A DNA stretch of 64,000 nucleotides from Burkholderia sp. HI2500 (GTDB lineage Bacteria > Pseudomonadota > Gammaproteobacteria > Burkholderiales > Burkholderiaceae), in contig NZ_NKFL01000004.1 in the NCBI RefSeq assembly GCF_002223055.1, positions 186,001-250,000 of the forward strand. Reading direction: 5' to 3'. Every line of letters begins with the position of its first letter. The stretch's first letter is position 1. This document shows, piece by piece, positions 22,350-30,920 of this stretch. The position numbers were made by a program, and so were the translations under genes. The notes under the pieces were generated by a model. That model was given only the letters and a program-made list of their open reading frames with translations, searched no databases and was not told where the DNA came from.

Positions 22350-23435
22350 AAGATCGGGGTAGAGCCGGCCGCGGTTGAAGATGCGCGCGGGGTCGAACGC
22401 GGCCTTCAGCCCGCGGTGGATTTTCATCATCGGGGCGGGGAGCGGCGTGAACACGCCCGCGCTGCGGTCGTACGCGTCGCCCGCACGGAACAGCGTCGCG
22501 TGGCCGCCGGCCTGCTTCGCGCTCATTCGCACGGTCTGCGCGTCGGCGTCGGTGATCCACCAGCGCTGCGCGCCGCCCCATTCCATCAGCTGGGTGCCGG
22601 GCAGGTGCATCGGTTCGGTGATCGACGGCAGCGCGAGGCGCCACAGCGCATAGCCGGGCGGGATGCCGTTGAAGAACGGGTCGGTATGCTCGCGCAGGCC
22701 GGCCCAGAAGCGTTCGGCCTCGACCGCGTCGACGACTTCGCCGCCGAGCAGCGTCTTCGCGGATTTCACGGCCGCTTCGGCGCCCGACAGGCGCAGCACG
22801 AGCGTGCCGTTGCGCCAGCCGCTCGCGCTGACGGGCAGCGGATGGCCGCCCCATTCGTTGAGCTTGCGCACCGCGTCGGTCGCGGTCATCTCGAACTTCA
22901 GCGTGACTTCGGCGACGGGCATCGGCAGCACCTTGAGCGACAGGTCGAGCATCAGCCCGAGCGTGCCTAGCGCGCCGGCCATCAGCCGCGACACGTCGTA
23001 GCCGGCGACGTTCTTCACGACCTGACCGCCGAAACGCAGCATTTCGCCGCGGCCGTTCATCAGCGTGACGCCGAGCACGAAATCGCGCGGCGCGCCGCAG
23101 GTGGCGCGCCGCGGGCCCGCCAGGCCGGCCGCGACGCAGCCGCCGACGGTGGCCGAGCGGCCGAAGTGCGGCGGCTCGAACGGCAGCATCTGGCCGCACT
23201 CGGCGAGGACGGTTTCAAGCTGCGCGAGCGGCGTGCCCGCGCGGACCGTGACGACGAGTTCGGCCGGGTCGTACGACACGACGCCCTGAAACGCGCGCGT
23301 GTCGAGTATCTCGCCCTCGAGCGCCTGGCCGTACCAGTCCTTGGTGCCGCCGCCGCGAATCCGCAGCGGCCGGCCGTCGGCACTGGCGGCGCGGATACGC
23401 TCGGCCCATCCGGCGACGATGTCGTCCTCTTCCAT
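22347..23435 (-). CDS. glcE: Glycolate oxidase FAD-binding subunit GlcE
   Basis: A 362-aa FAD-binding subunit of glycolate dehydrogenase. PCMH-type FAD fold: RIRGGGTKDWYG, VVSYDPAELVVTVRAGTPLAQLETVL, and GGCVAAGLAGPRRATCGAPRDFVLGVTLMNGRGEMLRFGGQVVKNVAGYDVSRLMAGALG. It ends GRLYPDL. The stop codon TAG is now contributed by the edge of the inserted element; the reconstructed pre-insertion stop is TAA. Lies 185 nt after glcD. Confidence 0.96.
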   Translation of the reverse strand: MEEDDIVAGWAERIRAASADGRPLRIRGGGTKDWYGQALEGEILDTRAFQGVVSYDPAELVVTVRAGTPLAQLETVLAECGQMLPFEPPHFGRSATVGGCVAAGLAGPRRATCGAPRDFVLGVTLMNGRGEMLRFGGQVVKNVAGYDVSRLMAGALGTLGLMLDLSLKVLPMPVAEVTLKFEMTATDAVRKLNEWGGHPLPVSASGWRNGTLVLRLSGAEAAVKSAKTLLGGEVVDAVEAERFWAGLREHTDPFFNGIPPGYALWRLALPSITEPMHLPGTQLMEWGGAQRWWITDADAQTVRMSAKQAGGHATLFRAGDAYDRSAGVFTPLPAPMMKIHRGLKAAFDPARIFNRGRLYPDL

Positions 23436-23620
23436 GTTCTGTTGCTGCCTCGACTTGTTGTTCGGTCGATTGTACCGGGGTGGCGCGAATCCACATCGCG
23501 ACTATCCCTAAGCCCCGTATTGCAGGCCGCATGCTTGCGCCGTCGCTCGAACGGGCCGCGCGGGCGCGGCGCGCCGCCGCGACCCGCCCGCCGGCACGGG
23601 CCGCGTACCGGGGGTGAGGC

Positions 23621-25114
23621 TCAGAAGCGCGGCAGGTCGGGGTGCGGCAGCAGCCCGCCGCGCACGTGCTGGCGACCGTACTCGGCGCAGCGCGCGCGGG
23701 TCGGGATGCCCTTGTCCGGGTTCAGCAGCCCCGCCGGATCGAACGCGCGCTTGACCGCGAAGAACGCATCGCGCTCCTGCGGCGAGAACTGTACGCACAT
23801 CGAATTGAGCTTCTCGATGCCGACGCCGTGCTCGCCCGTCACGCTCCCGCCGAATTCCACGCAGCATTCGAGGATTTCCGCGCCGAACTGCTCGGCACGG
23901 TGCAGTTCGTCCGGATCGTTCGCGTTGTACAGGATCAGCGGATGCATGTTGCCGTCGCCCGCATGGAACACGTTGATGCAGCGCAGCCCGTAGCGCGTTT
24001 CGAGCTGCTCGATGCGCGCGAGCAGCGGGCCGATCGCGCGGCGCGGCACGGTGCCGTCCATGCAGTAATAGTCGGGCGAAATACGGCCGGCGGCCGGGAA
24101 TGCATTCTTGCGGCCCGACCAGTAGCGCAGCCGCTCGCTCTCGTTGCGCGATACCTGGATGCGTGTCGCGCCATGCTCGCGCAGCACGGCCGTCATCCGC
24201 ACGATCTCTTCCGCGACTTCCTCCGGCGTGCCGTCCGATTCGCACAGCAGGATCGCCTTCGCGTCGAGGTCGTAGCCGGCATGCGTGAAGGACTCGACGG
24301 CCTGCGTGGCCGGCTTGTCCATCATTTCGAGCCCGGCCGGGATGATCCCCGACGCGATGATCGCCGCGACGGCCTCGCCGCCCTTGACGACGTCGTCGAA
24401 GCTCGCCATCACGAGCTGGGCCGTTTGCGGCTTCGGGATCAGTTTCACCGTGACCTCGGTGACGATCGCGAACATCCCTTCGCTGCCGATCATCACGGCG
24501 AGCAGGTCGAGGCCCGGCATGTCGAGCGCGAGCGAGCCGAATTCGACGATCTCGCCGTCGATCGTCACCGCACGCACGCGCATCACGTTGTGCACCGTCA
24601 GCCCGTATTTCAGGCAGTGGACGCCGCCGGAATTCTCCGCGACGTTGCCGCCGATCGTGCACGCGATCTGCGACGACGGATCGGGCGCGTAATACAGGCC
24701 GTACGGCGCGGCGGCTTCCGAGATCGCAAGGTTGCGCACGCCGGGCTGCACGGTTGCCGTGCGGGCGTAAGGATCGACTTCGACGATGCGCGTGAAGCGC
24801 GCCAGCGACAGCACGACGCCGAGCGCCATCGGCAGCGCGCCGCCCGACAGGCTCGTGCCCGCGCCGCGCGGCACGATCGGCACCTCCATGCGGCGGCAGA
24901 TCTGCACGATCCGCTGTACCTGCGATTCCGTTTCGGGCAGCGCGACCGCGAGCGGCAGGCGGCGGTACGCGGACAGGCCGTCGCATTCGTACGGCGCCGT
25001 GTCTTCGTCGCGGTACAGCAGGCAGTGTGTCGGCAGCACGGCCATCAGCGCCTGCACGACTTCACGCTGGCGCTGCGCGCGTGCCGCGCTCGACAGTTCG
25101 ACGGGAGCGTTCAT
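23621..25114 (-). CDS. glcD: Glycolate oxidase catalytic FAD subunit GlcD
   Basis: A 497-aa FAD-linked subunit oxidising glycolate to glyoxylate. FAD domain: VPRGAGTSLSGGALPMALGVVLSL...TVQPGVRNLAI, CTIGGNVAENSGGVHCLKYGLTVHNV. C-terminal substrate domain: NVFHAGDGNMHPLILYN and GEHGVGIEKL. ATG at 25114 follows GGAG; length equals E. coli GlcD (499). First of glcD-glcE-glcF, downstream of a related FAD oxidase. Confidence 0.96.
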   Translation of the reverse strand: MNAPVELSSAARAQRQREVVQALMAVLPTHCLLYRDEDTAPYECDGLSAYRRLPLAVALPETESQVQRIVQICRRMEVPIVPRGAGTSLSGGALPMALGVVLSLARFTRIVEVDPYARTATVQPGVRNLAISEAAAPYGLYYAPDPSSQIACTIGGNVAENSGGVHCLKYGLTVHNVMRVRAVTIDGEIVEFGSLALDMPGLDLLAVMIGSEGMFAIVTEVTVKLIPKPQTAQLVMASFDDVVKGGEAVAAIIASGIIPAGLEMMDKPATQAVESFTHAGYDLDAKAILLCESDGTPEEVAEEIVRMTAVLREHGATRIQVSRNESERLRYWSGRKNAFPAAGRISPDYYCMDGTVPRRAIGPLLARIEQLETRYGLRCINVFHAGDGNMHPLILYNANDPDELHRAEQFGAEILECCVEFGGSVTGEHGVGIEKLNSMCVQFSPQERDAFFAVKRAFDPAGLLNPDKGIPTRARCAEYGRQHVRGGLLPHPDLPRF

Positions 25115-25154
25115 GGGGTCTCCTGCAGCAGGCGGCGCGGTGTCGCGCACCGTG

Positions 25155-26564
25155 TCAGCACGTGAAAATCTTGCCCGGATTCATCAGGTTGCGCGGATCG
25201 AGCGCGAGCTTGATCGCCCGCATCGTGTCGATCGCGTTGTCGCCGTGCTCCTTCGGCAGGAAGCGCATCTTGTGCAGCCCGACGCCGTGCTCGCCCGTGC
25301 AGGTGCCGCCGAGGCGCAGCGCGCGTTCGACGATCCGGTCGTTGATGTGCTCGGCTTCGGCGATTTCCTCGGGCTTGTCGGGGTCGATCAGGATCGCGAC
25401 GTGGAAATTGCCGTCGCCGACGTGGCCGACGATCGGGCAGGGCAGCGACGACGCGCGCAGGTCGACCTCGGTTTCCTCGACGCACGCGGCGAGCTGCGAG
25501 ATCGGCACGCACACGTCGGTCGTCACCGCGCGGCAGCCGGGTTTCAACTGCAGCATCGCGAAATACGCGTTGTGGCGGGCGGCCCAGAGCCGGCTGCGGT
25601 CCTCGGGGCGGGTGGCCCATTCGAAGCCCTGGCCGTTGTTCTGGCCGGCGAGCGCCTGCACGAGCTCGGCCTGTTCCTTCACGCCGGCCTCGGTGCCGTG
25701 GAATTCGAAGAACAGCGTCGGCGCTTCGGCGAGCGTCAGGTTCGAATGGCGGTTGATCGAGCGCACGGCGAGCGCATCGACGAATTCGACGCGCGCGATC
25801 GGCACGCCGATCTGGATCGTCTCGATCACGGTGCGCACCGCGTCGCCCATCGACGGGAACGTGCAGATCGCGGCGGATACGGCTTCGGGCAGCGGATGCA
25901 GGCGCAGCGTGATCTCGATGATCACGCCGAGCGTGCCTTCGGAGCCGACGAACAGGCGCGTGAGGTCGTAGCCGGCCGACGACTTGCGGGCGCGCGAGCC
26001 GGTTTTCACCACGCGGCCGTCGGCGAGCACGGCGGTCAGGCCGAGCACGTTCTCGCGCATCGTGCCGTAGCGCACGGCGTTGGTGCCCGACGCGCGTGTG
26101 GCGGTCATCCCGCCGATGCTCGCGTCGGCGCCCGGGTCGATCGGGAAGAACAGGCCGGTGTCGCGCAGCGCTTCGTTGAGCGCCTTGCGCGTGATGCCCG
26201 GCTCGACCGTCACGGTCAGGTCTTCGGCGTTGATCGACAGCACGCGGTTCATTTCCGACAGGTCGAGCGAGACGCCGCCGCGCACCGCGAGCAGATGGCC
26301 CTCGAGCGACGAGCCGGCGCCGTACGGGATCAGCGGGACGCTGTACAGCGAGCACAGCGACACGACTTCGCGCACGTCGTCCGCGCTGTGCGCGAACACG
26401 ACGGCGTCGGGTAGCTGCGGGTCGAACGGTGATTCGTCGCGGCCGTGGTGGGCGCGGACGGCGTCGGCGGTCGACACGCGCTCGCCGAAGGCGGCGCGCA
26501 GCGCATCGAGCATGGCAGGGGGAAGGGGGCGGCGCGTGGCGGCCGGCTGGGCAGGGTGATTCAC
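25155..26564 (-). CDS. FAD-linked 2-hydroxyacid oxidase (D-lactate dehydrogenase-like)
   Basis: A 469-aa PCMH-type flavoprotein related to GlcD and to eukaryotic-type D-lactate dehydrogenase (LDHD). Motifs: LIPYGAGSSLEGHLLAVRGGVSLDL, GADASIGGMTATRASGTNAVRYGTMRENVLGL, HVGDGNFHVAILID and GEHGVGLHKMRFLPKEHG. Start is GTG at 26564, six nt after AAGGAG (26571-26576 on the complement); no ATG fits. It precedes glcD by 40 nt and likely shares its transcript, suggesting a 2-hydroxyacid (lactate/glycolate) oxidation operon. Exact substrate is inferred from family only. Confidence 0.88.
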   Translation of the reverse strand: MNHPAQPAATRRPLPPAMLDALRAAFGERVSTADAVRAHHGRDESPFDPQLPDAVVFAHSADDVREVVSLCSLYSVPLIPYGAGSSLEGHLLAVRGGVSLDLSEMNRVLSINAEDLTVTVEPGITRKALNEALRDTGLFFPIDPGADASIGGMTATRASGTNAVRYGTMRENVLGLTAVLADGRVVKTGSRARKSSAGYDLTRLFVGSEGTLGVIIEITLRLHPLPEAVSAAICTFPSMGDAVRTVIETIQIGVPIARVEFVDALAVRSINRHSNLTLAEAPTLFFEFHGTEAGVKEQAELVQALAGQNNGQGFEWATRPEDRSRLWAARHNAYFAMLQLKPGCRAVTTDVCVPISQLAACVEETEVDLRASSLPCPIVGHVGDGNFHVAILIDPDKPEEIAEAEHINDRIVERALRLGGTCTGEHGVGLHKMRFLPKEHGDNAIDTMRAIKLALDPRNLMNPGKIFTC

Positions 26565-26737
26565 GTACGTCTCCTTGTCGATCCGGGTGAGCGCGTTGGC
26601 ACCGGCCCGGCTCCCGTGCTGCAGGGTTTCGGCCCATTCTACGCTGTAACGCCCGCTGCGCCCGCCTCCGCGGGCTGCGATAATCGCGTTCGAACGCAAC
26701 CGGGCCGCGTCGCGGCCACGCACGAGAGGACATTCGC

Positions 26738-27289
26738 ATGGGCAACCGCTTGAGCAAGATCGCCACGCGCACGGGCGACGATGGCACCACCGGGCTCGGC
26801 GACGGCCGGCGCATCGGCAAGGACGACACGCGGATCGCCGCGATCGGCGACGTCGACGAACTGAACTCGAACCTCGGCGTGCTGCTCGCCGAAACGCTGC
26901 CGGACGACATCCGCACGGCGCTCGTGACGATCCAGCACGACCTGTTCGATCTCGGCGGCGAACTGTGCATACCCGGCCATACCGTGCTCGACGACACGCA
27001 TCTCGCGCGTCTCGACCGCTGGCTCGCCGACTACAACGCGACGCTGCCGCCGCTGAAGGAATTCATCCTACCGGCCGGCTCGCGCGCGGCGTCGCTCGCG
27101 CACGTGTGCCGAACCGTATGCCGCCGCGCGGAGCGCTCGATCGTCGCGCTCGGGCGCACCGAGACGCTCAATGATGCGCCGCGGCGCTACGTGAACCGGC
27201 TGTCGGACCTGCTGTTCGTGCTGGCGCGCGTGCTGAACCGCACCGACGGCGGATCGGACGTGCTGTGGGAGCGCGGTCGCGTCCGCTGA
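26738..27289 (+). CDS. Cob(I)alamin adenosyltransferase, PduO type
   Basis: A 183-aa ATP:cob(I)alamin adenosyltransferase converting reduced B12 to adenosylcobalamin. PduO/MMAB signature: KIATRTGDDGTTGLGDGRRIGKDDTRIAAIGDVDELNS at the N-terminus (ATP site), and RAASLAHVCRTVCRRAERSIVAL with RYVNRLSDLLFVLARVLNR at the C-terminus. GAGAGGA precedes the ATG. Divergent from the FAD oxidase gene. Confidence 0.96.
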   Translation: MGNRLSKIATRTGDDGTTGLGDGRRIGKDDTRIAAIGDVDELNSNLGVLLAETLPDDIRTALVTIQHDLFDLGGELCIPGHTVLDDTHLARLDRWLADYNATLPPLKEFILPAGSRAASLAHVCRTVCRRAERSIVALGRTETLNDAPRRYVNRLSDLLFVLARVLNRTDGGSDVLWERGRVR

Positions 27290-27343
27290 CCGTTTGCCCC
27301 TTTGACGCACTGCGACAATTTGCCCGAGGGGCGTCCATTTTTA

Positions 27344-27366
27344 AAGATGTATTGTGTGTACATGTT
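27344..27366 (+). promoter_or_regulatory. Candidate NsrR operator upstream of hmp
   Basis: AAGATGTA (27344-27351), 7-nt spacer, TACATGTT (27359-27366): a 23-bp dyad with the 8-7-8 geometry and half-site of the NsrR consensus AAGATGYATTT, with one mismatch in the right arm. It ends 15 nt before the hmp ATG, where it could repress until nitric oxide disables NsrR. Confidence 0.6.
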
Positions 27367-27381
27367 TAACGGAGAACGAAC

Positions 27382-28590
27382 ATGACCCACATCACCGCTG
27401 ACCAGATGGCTCGCGTGAAGGCCACTGCCCCTGTCCTCGCCGTGCACGGCGCGACGATCACGAAGCACTTCTACCAGCGCATGTTCGCGCGCCATCCGGA
27501 ACTGAAGAACCTGTTCAACCAGACGCACCAGAAGACGGGCAGCCAGCCGGAAACGCTCGCGAAGGCCGTCTACGCGTATGCGGCGAACATCGACAACCTC
27601 GGCGCGCTGGGCGGCGCCGTGACCAAGATTGCGCACAAGCACGCGAGCCTGAACATCCGCCCCGAGCATTACCCGATCGTCGGCGAGAACCTGCTCGCGT
27701 CGATCGTCGAAGTGCTGGGCGACGCGGTCGATGCCGAGACGCTCGAGGCATGGCGCGTCGCGTACGGCCAGCTCGCGCAGATCCTGATCGGCGTCGAGGC
27801 CGACCTGTACGCGGGCGCCGCGTGGAGCGGGTTCCGCCCGTTCAAGGTCGAGCGCAAGGTGCGCGAAAGCGACGAGATCACGTCGTTCTACCTGACGCCG
27901 GCCGACGGCGGCGCGGCGCCGACGTTCGAGCCGGGCCAGTACATCACCGTGAAGCGCTTCGTCGGCGACCTCGGCGTCGACCAGCCGCGCCAGTACAGCC
28001 TGTCCGACGCGCCGCACGGCAAGTGGCTGCGCATTTCGGTGAAGCGTGAAGCCGGCAAGCCGGAAGTCATTCCGGCCGGCAAGGTGTCGACGCTGATGCA
28101 CGACGGCGTGGAAGAGGGCGCGATCGTCGAAGGGACCGCGCCGATGGGCGAATTCTCGCTGAAGCGTGGCGTCGAGACGCCGGTGGTGCTGATCTCCGGC
28201 GGCGTCGGCATCACGCCGATGATGTCGATGGCGTCGACGCTGATCGCCGAGGGCAGCCGGCGCGAAGTGCGGTTCGTCCACGCTTGCCGGTCGGGCGCGG
28301 TGCACGCGTTCCGCGACTGGCTGAACGATACGGTGCGCGACCATGCGAACGTCAAGCGCACGGTGGTGTACGAGCTGGTCGGCCCGAACGATCGCGCCGG
28401 CATCGACCACGACCTGGAAGGGCGCCTCACGCCGGAACGCGTGCAGCAGTACGCGCGGGTGCCGGACGCCGACTACTACATCTGCGGCCCGATCGGGTTC
28501 ATGAAGGCGCAGCGTGACGCGCTCGTCGCGCTGGGCGTCGCGCCGGAACGCGTGAACACCGAGATCTTCGGTTCGGGCGCGCTCGAGTGA
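27382..28590 (+). CDS. hmp: Flavohaemoprotein / nitric oxide dioxygenase
   Basis: A 402-aa Hmp that turns NO and O2 into nitrate using NAD(P)H. The N-terminal globin domain (1-140) carries the haem proximal region AHKHASLNIRPEHYPIVGENLL. The FAD domain has QPRQYSLSDAPHGKWLRISVKREAGKPEVIPAGKVSTLMHDGV. The NAD domain has LISGGVGITPMMSMASTL and YYICGPIGFMKAQRDALVALGV. ATG at 27382 follows GGAGA. The NsrR-like dyad just upstream fits NO-responsive control. Confidence 0.97.
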   Translation: MTHITADQMARVKATAPVLAVHGATITKHFYQRMFARHPELKNLFNQTHQKTGSQPETLAKAVYAYAANIDNLGALGGAVTKIAHKHASLNIRPEHYPIVGENLLASIVEVLGDAVDAETLEAWRVAYGQLAQILIGVEADLYAGAAWSGFRPFKVERKVRESDEITSFYLTPADGGAAPTFEPGQYITVKRFVGDLGVDQPRQYSLSDAPHGKWLRISVKREAGKPEVIPAGKVSTLMHDGVEEGAIVEGTAPMGEFSLKRGVETPVVLISGGVGITPMMSMASTLIAEGSRREVRFVHACRSGAVHAFRDWLNDTVRDHANVKRTVVYELVGPNDRAGIDHDLEGRLTPERVQQYARVPDADYYICGPIGFMKAQRDALVALGVAPERVNTEIFGSGALE

Positions 28591-28618
28591 TGCGCGGGCG
28601 GATCGCCTCCCGCCAATG

Positions 28619-28647
28619 AAAATGCCCGGCGGGAGCCGGGCATTTTT
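28619..28647. terminator. Terminator between hmp and the toxin gene
   Basis: AAAATGCCCGGC-GGGA-GCCGGGCATTTTT: a strong hairpin flanked by A and T tracts, between convergent hmp (+) and the PIN toxin gene (-). Confidence 0.9.
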
Positions 28648-28664
28648 GTCGCGCGCATAGGGCG

Positions 28665-29054
28665 TCAGGCGCGCAGCATCAGCGTCGCGTGATAACGCCA
28701 CACTTTCGGATCAGCACTGACGAGCGGCATGCCTTCATGGAGCGCCTGCGCGACCATCACGCGGTCAAACGGATCGGCGTGATCTGGAAAATCGGGCAAC
28801 GCGGCGACACCTTCGACGTGATCGCTGCTGATCGGTAACTCCGCAAAACCGGCGAGCCGAAATGCCGAGCGTGCATCACGTGGGTGAACGGGCAGATTGC
28901 CTTTGCGGTATTTGATCGCGATTTCCCAGATGGACGCAGCGCTGACGTACAGCGTGTTCTCGGGATGCTCGATCAACGCGGCTGCGGTCGCCGAAAGTTG
29001 AGGTGCGCCTTCAGCCGCCCATAGTGCGATGTGCGTATCGAGCAGCAGCTTCAC
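28665..29054 (-). CDS. PIN-domain toxin, VapC family
   Basis: A 129-aa PIN-domain ribonuclease toxin of a type II module. The acidic metal-binding residues are visible: Asp in LLLDTHIALWA, Glu in AASIWEIAIKYRKG, and Asp in DHADPFDRVMVAQAL. Start is GTG at 29054, overlapping the antitoxin stop by 4 nt, so translation is coupled. The cleavage target is not predictable from sequence. Confidence 0.9.
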   Translation of the reverse strand: MKLLLDTHIALWAAEGAPQLSATAAALIEHPENTLYVSAASIWEIAIKYRKGNLPVHPRDARSAFRLAGFAELPISSDHVEGVAALPDFPDHADPFDRVMVAQALHEGMPLVSADPKVWRYHATLMLRA

Positions 29055-29320
29055 GGCGCGAGCCCTTGTTCCAAGCTGGCATCGAAGTCAGCCGCGATCG
29101 ATGCGTCACCGGCATTGAATGCCTCGACGGTTGTCGGGATGTTCAGCCCGGCAAGCAATTGACGAGCGGCGCCGATTCGCTTCGGCGCCGCGTAAGGAAC
29201 GATCCGCGCAACCGGATGACCATTGCGGGCGATCACGACTTCGGACTCGCGCCCCAATTCAAGCGCTTCGACGAGGCTTGAGAGCCGCGACTTGGCATCG
29301 TGCATGTTGACGGTCGGCAT
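29051..29320 (-). CDS. Phd/YefM-type antitoxin of the PIN toxin
   Basis: An 89-aa antitoxin. N-terminal DNA-binding Phd/YefM fold: MPTVNMHDAKSRLSSLVEALELGRESEVVIARNGHPVARIVPY. The acidic C-terminus (FNAGDASIAADFDASLEQGL) is suited to wrapping the toxin. Gene order antitoxin-toxin with ATGA overlap is standard. The CTAG-rich repeats directly upstream are the likely autoregulatory operator. The module sits between hmp and aroG, bounded by hairpins on both sides. Confidence 0.9.
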   Translation of the reverse strand: MPTVNMHDAKSRLSSLVEALELGRESEVVIARNGHPVARIVPYAAPKRIGAARQLLAGLNIPTTVEAFNAGDASIAADFDASLEQGLAP

Positions 29321-29334
29321 CGTCGCCCCCCCTG

Positions 29335-29357
29335 GTTAGCTAGATAGCGTTAGCTAG
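29335..29357 (-). promoter_or_regulatory. Candidate autoregulatory operator of the toxin-antitoxin operon
   Basis: Direct repeats GTTAGCTAG at 29335-29343 and 29349-29357, 14 bp apart, each containing the palindrome TAGCTA; a further CTAG follows at 29359-29362. They begin 15 nt upstream of the antitoxin start. Repeated palindromes here are typical antitoxin binding sites (inference). Confidence 0.55.
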
Positions 29358-29384
29358 TCTAGCAGAGTGAAATGACGACCGCAC

Positions 29385-29431
29385 GCTGGCCGCATGGCCA
29401 GCCCGCCGGCAGGCGGGGTCATGCGGCCAGC
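29385..29431 (-). terminator. Hairpin after aroG
   Basis: GCTGGCCGCATG (29385-29396) / CATGCGGCCAGC (29420-29431): a perfect 12-bp inverted repeat with an inner CCCGCC/GGCGGG stem, just past the aroG stop. No strong T tract, so a terminator or mRNA-stabilising structure. Confidence 0.5.
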
Positions 29432-29444
29432 CTGTTTGCGTCCG

Positions 29445-30518
29445 TCAGTTCCCGCTGCCGCGCGTGACGCGACGCGCCTTCACCGATTCCGCGAGACCTT
29501 CGAGCACCTTCACGCTGTCGTCCCATGCGATGCACGCATCGGTGATGCTCTGGCCGTAGGTCAGCTCGCAGCCTTCCTTCAGGTCCTGGCGCCCCTCGAC
29601 GAGATGCGACTCGATCATCACGCCGACGATGCGGGCGTCGCCGGCCGCGATCTGGCGGCCGATGTCGGCACAGACGGGGATCTGGTTCTCGTGCTTCTTC
29701 GAGCTGTTCGCGTGGCTCGCGTCGATCATCAGGCGCGCGGCGAGGCCGGCCTTGCCGATGTCCGCGCACGCGGCGTTCACGCTGTCCGCGTCGTAGTTCG
29801 GCGCCTTGCCGCCGCGCAGGATCACGTGGCAGTCCTCGTTGCCCGCCGTCGACACGATCGCCGAATGGCCGCCCTTCGTCACCGACAGGAAATGGTGCGG
29901 CTGCGAGGCGGCCTTGATCGCGTCGACCGCGATCTTCACGTTGCCGTCGGTGCCGTTCTTGAAGCCGACCGGGCACGACAGCCCCGACGCGAGCTCGCGG
30001 TGCACCTGCGATTCCGTCGTGCGCGCGCCGATCGCACCCCACGAGATCAGGTCGGCGATGTACTGCGGGCTGATCATGTCGAGGTATTCGGTCGCGGCCG
30101 GCAGCCCCATCTCGTTGATCTGCAGCAGCAGCTCGCGCGCGGTGCGCAGCCCTTCGTTGATCTTGAAGCTGTTGTCGAGGTGCGGATCGTTGATGAGGCC
30201 CTTCCAGCCGACCGTCGTGCGCGGCTTCTCGAAGTACACGCGCATCACGATTTCCAGTTCGCCCTTGAAGCGCTCGCGCTCTTTCACCAGCCGGCCCGCG
30301 TATTCGATCGCCGCCTTCGTGTCATGGATCGAGCACGGCCCGATGACGACGATCAGCCGGTCGTCCATCCCGTGCAGGATGCGGTGCATCGACTGGCGCG
30401 AGTTGTAGATCAGCTCGGACGCGGCTTCGGAGCACGCGAATTCGCGGATCAGGTGGGCGGGCGGCGTCAGTTCCTTGAGTTCGCGAATGCGGACGTCGTC
30501 GGTGTTGTGCGGGGGCAT
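29445..30518 (-). CDS. aroG: 3-deoxy-7-phosphoheptulonate (DAHP) synthase, class I
   Basis: A 357-aa first enzyme of the shikimate pathway, condensing PEP with erythrose-4-phosphate. AroG/F/H family: VIGPCSIHDTKAAIEYAGRL, MRVYFEKPRTTVGWKGLINDP, WGAIGARTTESQVHREL, GFKNGTDGNVKIAVDAI and IDASHANSSKK. Length is close to E. coli AroG (350 aa); which aromatic amino acid inhibits it cannot be told. A strong AAGGAGA precedes the ATG. Monocistronic between hairpins. Confidence 0.96.
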   Translation of the reverse strand: MPPHNTDDVRIRELKELTPPAHLIREFACSEAASELIYNSRQSMHRILHGMDDRLIVVIGPCSIHDTKAAIEYAGRLVKERERFKGELEIVMRVYFEKPRTTVGWKGLINDPHLDNSFKINEGLRTARELLLQINEMGLPAATEYLDMISPQYIADLISWGAIGARTTESQVHRELASGLSCPVGFKNGTDGNVKIAVDAIKAASQPHHFLSVTKGGHSAIVSTAGNEDCHVILRGGKAPNYDADSVNAACADIGKAGLAARLMIDASHANSSKKHENQIPVCADIGRQIAAGDARIVGVMIESHLVEGRQDLKEGCELTYGQSITDACIAWDDSVKVLEGLAESVKARRVTRGSGN

Positions 30519-30652
30519 GCTGTTTCTCCTTGGTTCCGGGCGCGGTTCGGTCAGTGCGAGTGCGCGTGCGGCAGATTCATCAATTCAAGCGATTCAGTGG
30601 TGTCGGTCGGGGCCGCGGGACCGCAGCGGCGGCGACCGGGTGGCGAAGGGCG

Positions 30653-30686
30653 AAAAAAAACCGCCGGGTTCGCCGGCGGTTTTTTC
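30653..30686. terminator. Terminator in the aroG-tldD intergenic region
   Basis: A8-CCGCCGG-GTTC-GCCGGCGG-T6: a symmetric hairpin with A and T tracts. The 402-nt gap between aroG and tldD holds this and a second terminator (30865-30908) and shows no gene. The sequence between the two is AT-rich. Confidence 0.85.
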
Positions 30687-30857
30687 GGGAATTTCGGTTG
30701 CGCTTTACGCGCCATCAACCCTCTCGATCCGCCAGCGGTCTGAGATACCAAAAAAAGTAAAAGTAAAACTTGGCGGACATGACGGAGATTCGGTTCGTCA
30801 AAAAAGTTGATTCGGAATTTATACCCCGTCGCCGGGCGGCTGGCAACCGGGAAACGT

Positions 30858-30908
30858 CAAAAATGCGGACATTCCGCGCGTTTTCTTCAAAATGCGCGGA
30901 ATGTCTGC
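30858..30908 (-). terminator. tldD terminator
   Basis: Arms GCGGACATTCCGCGC (30865-30879) and GCGCGGAATGTCTGC (30894-30908) with one mismatch; on the minus strand the stem is followed by ATTTTTGACG. It begins 13 nt past the tldD stop. Confidence 0.75.
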
Positions 30909-30920
30909 GCCGCGATGCGG

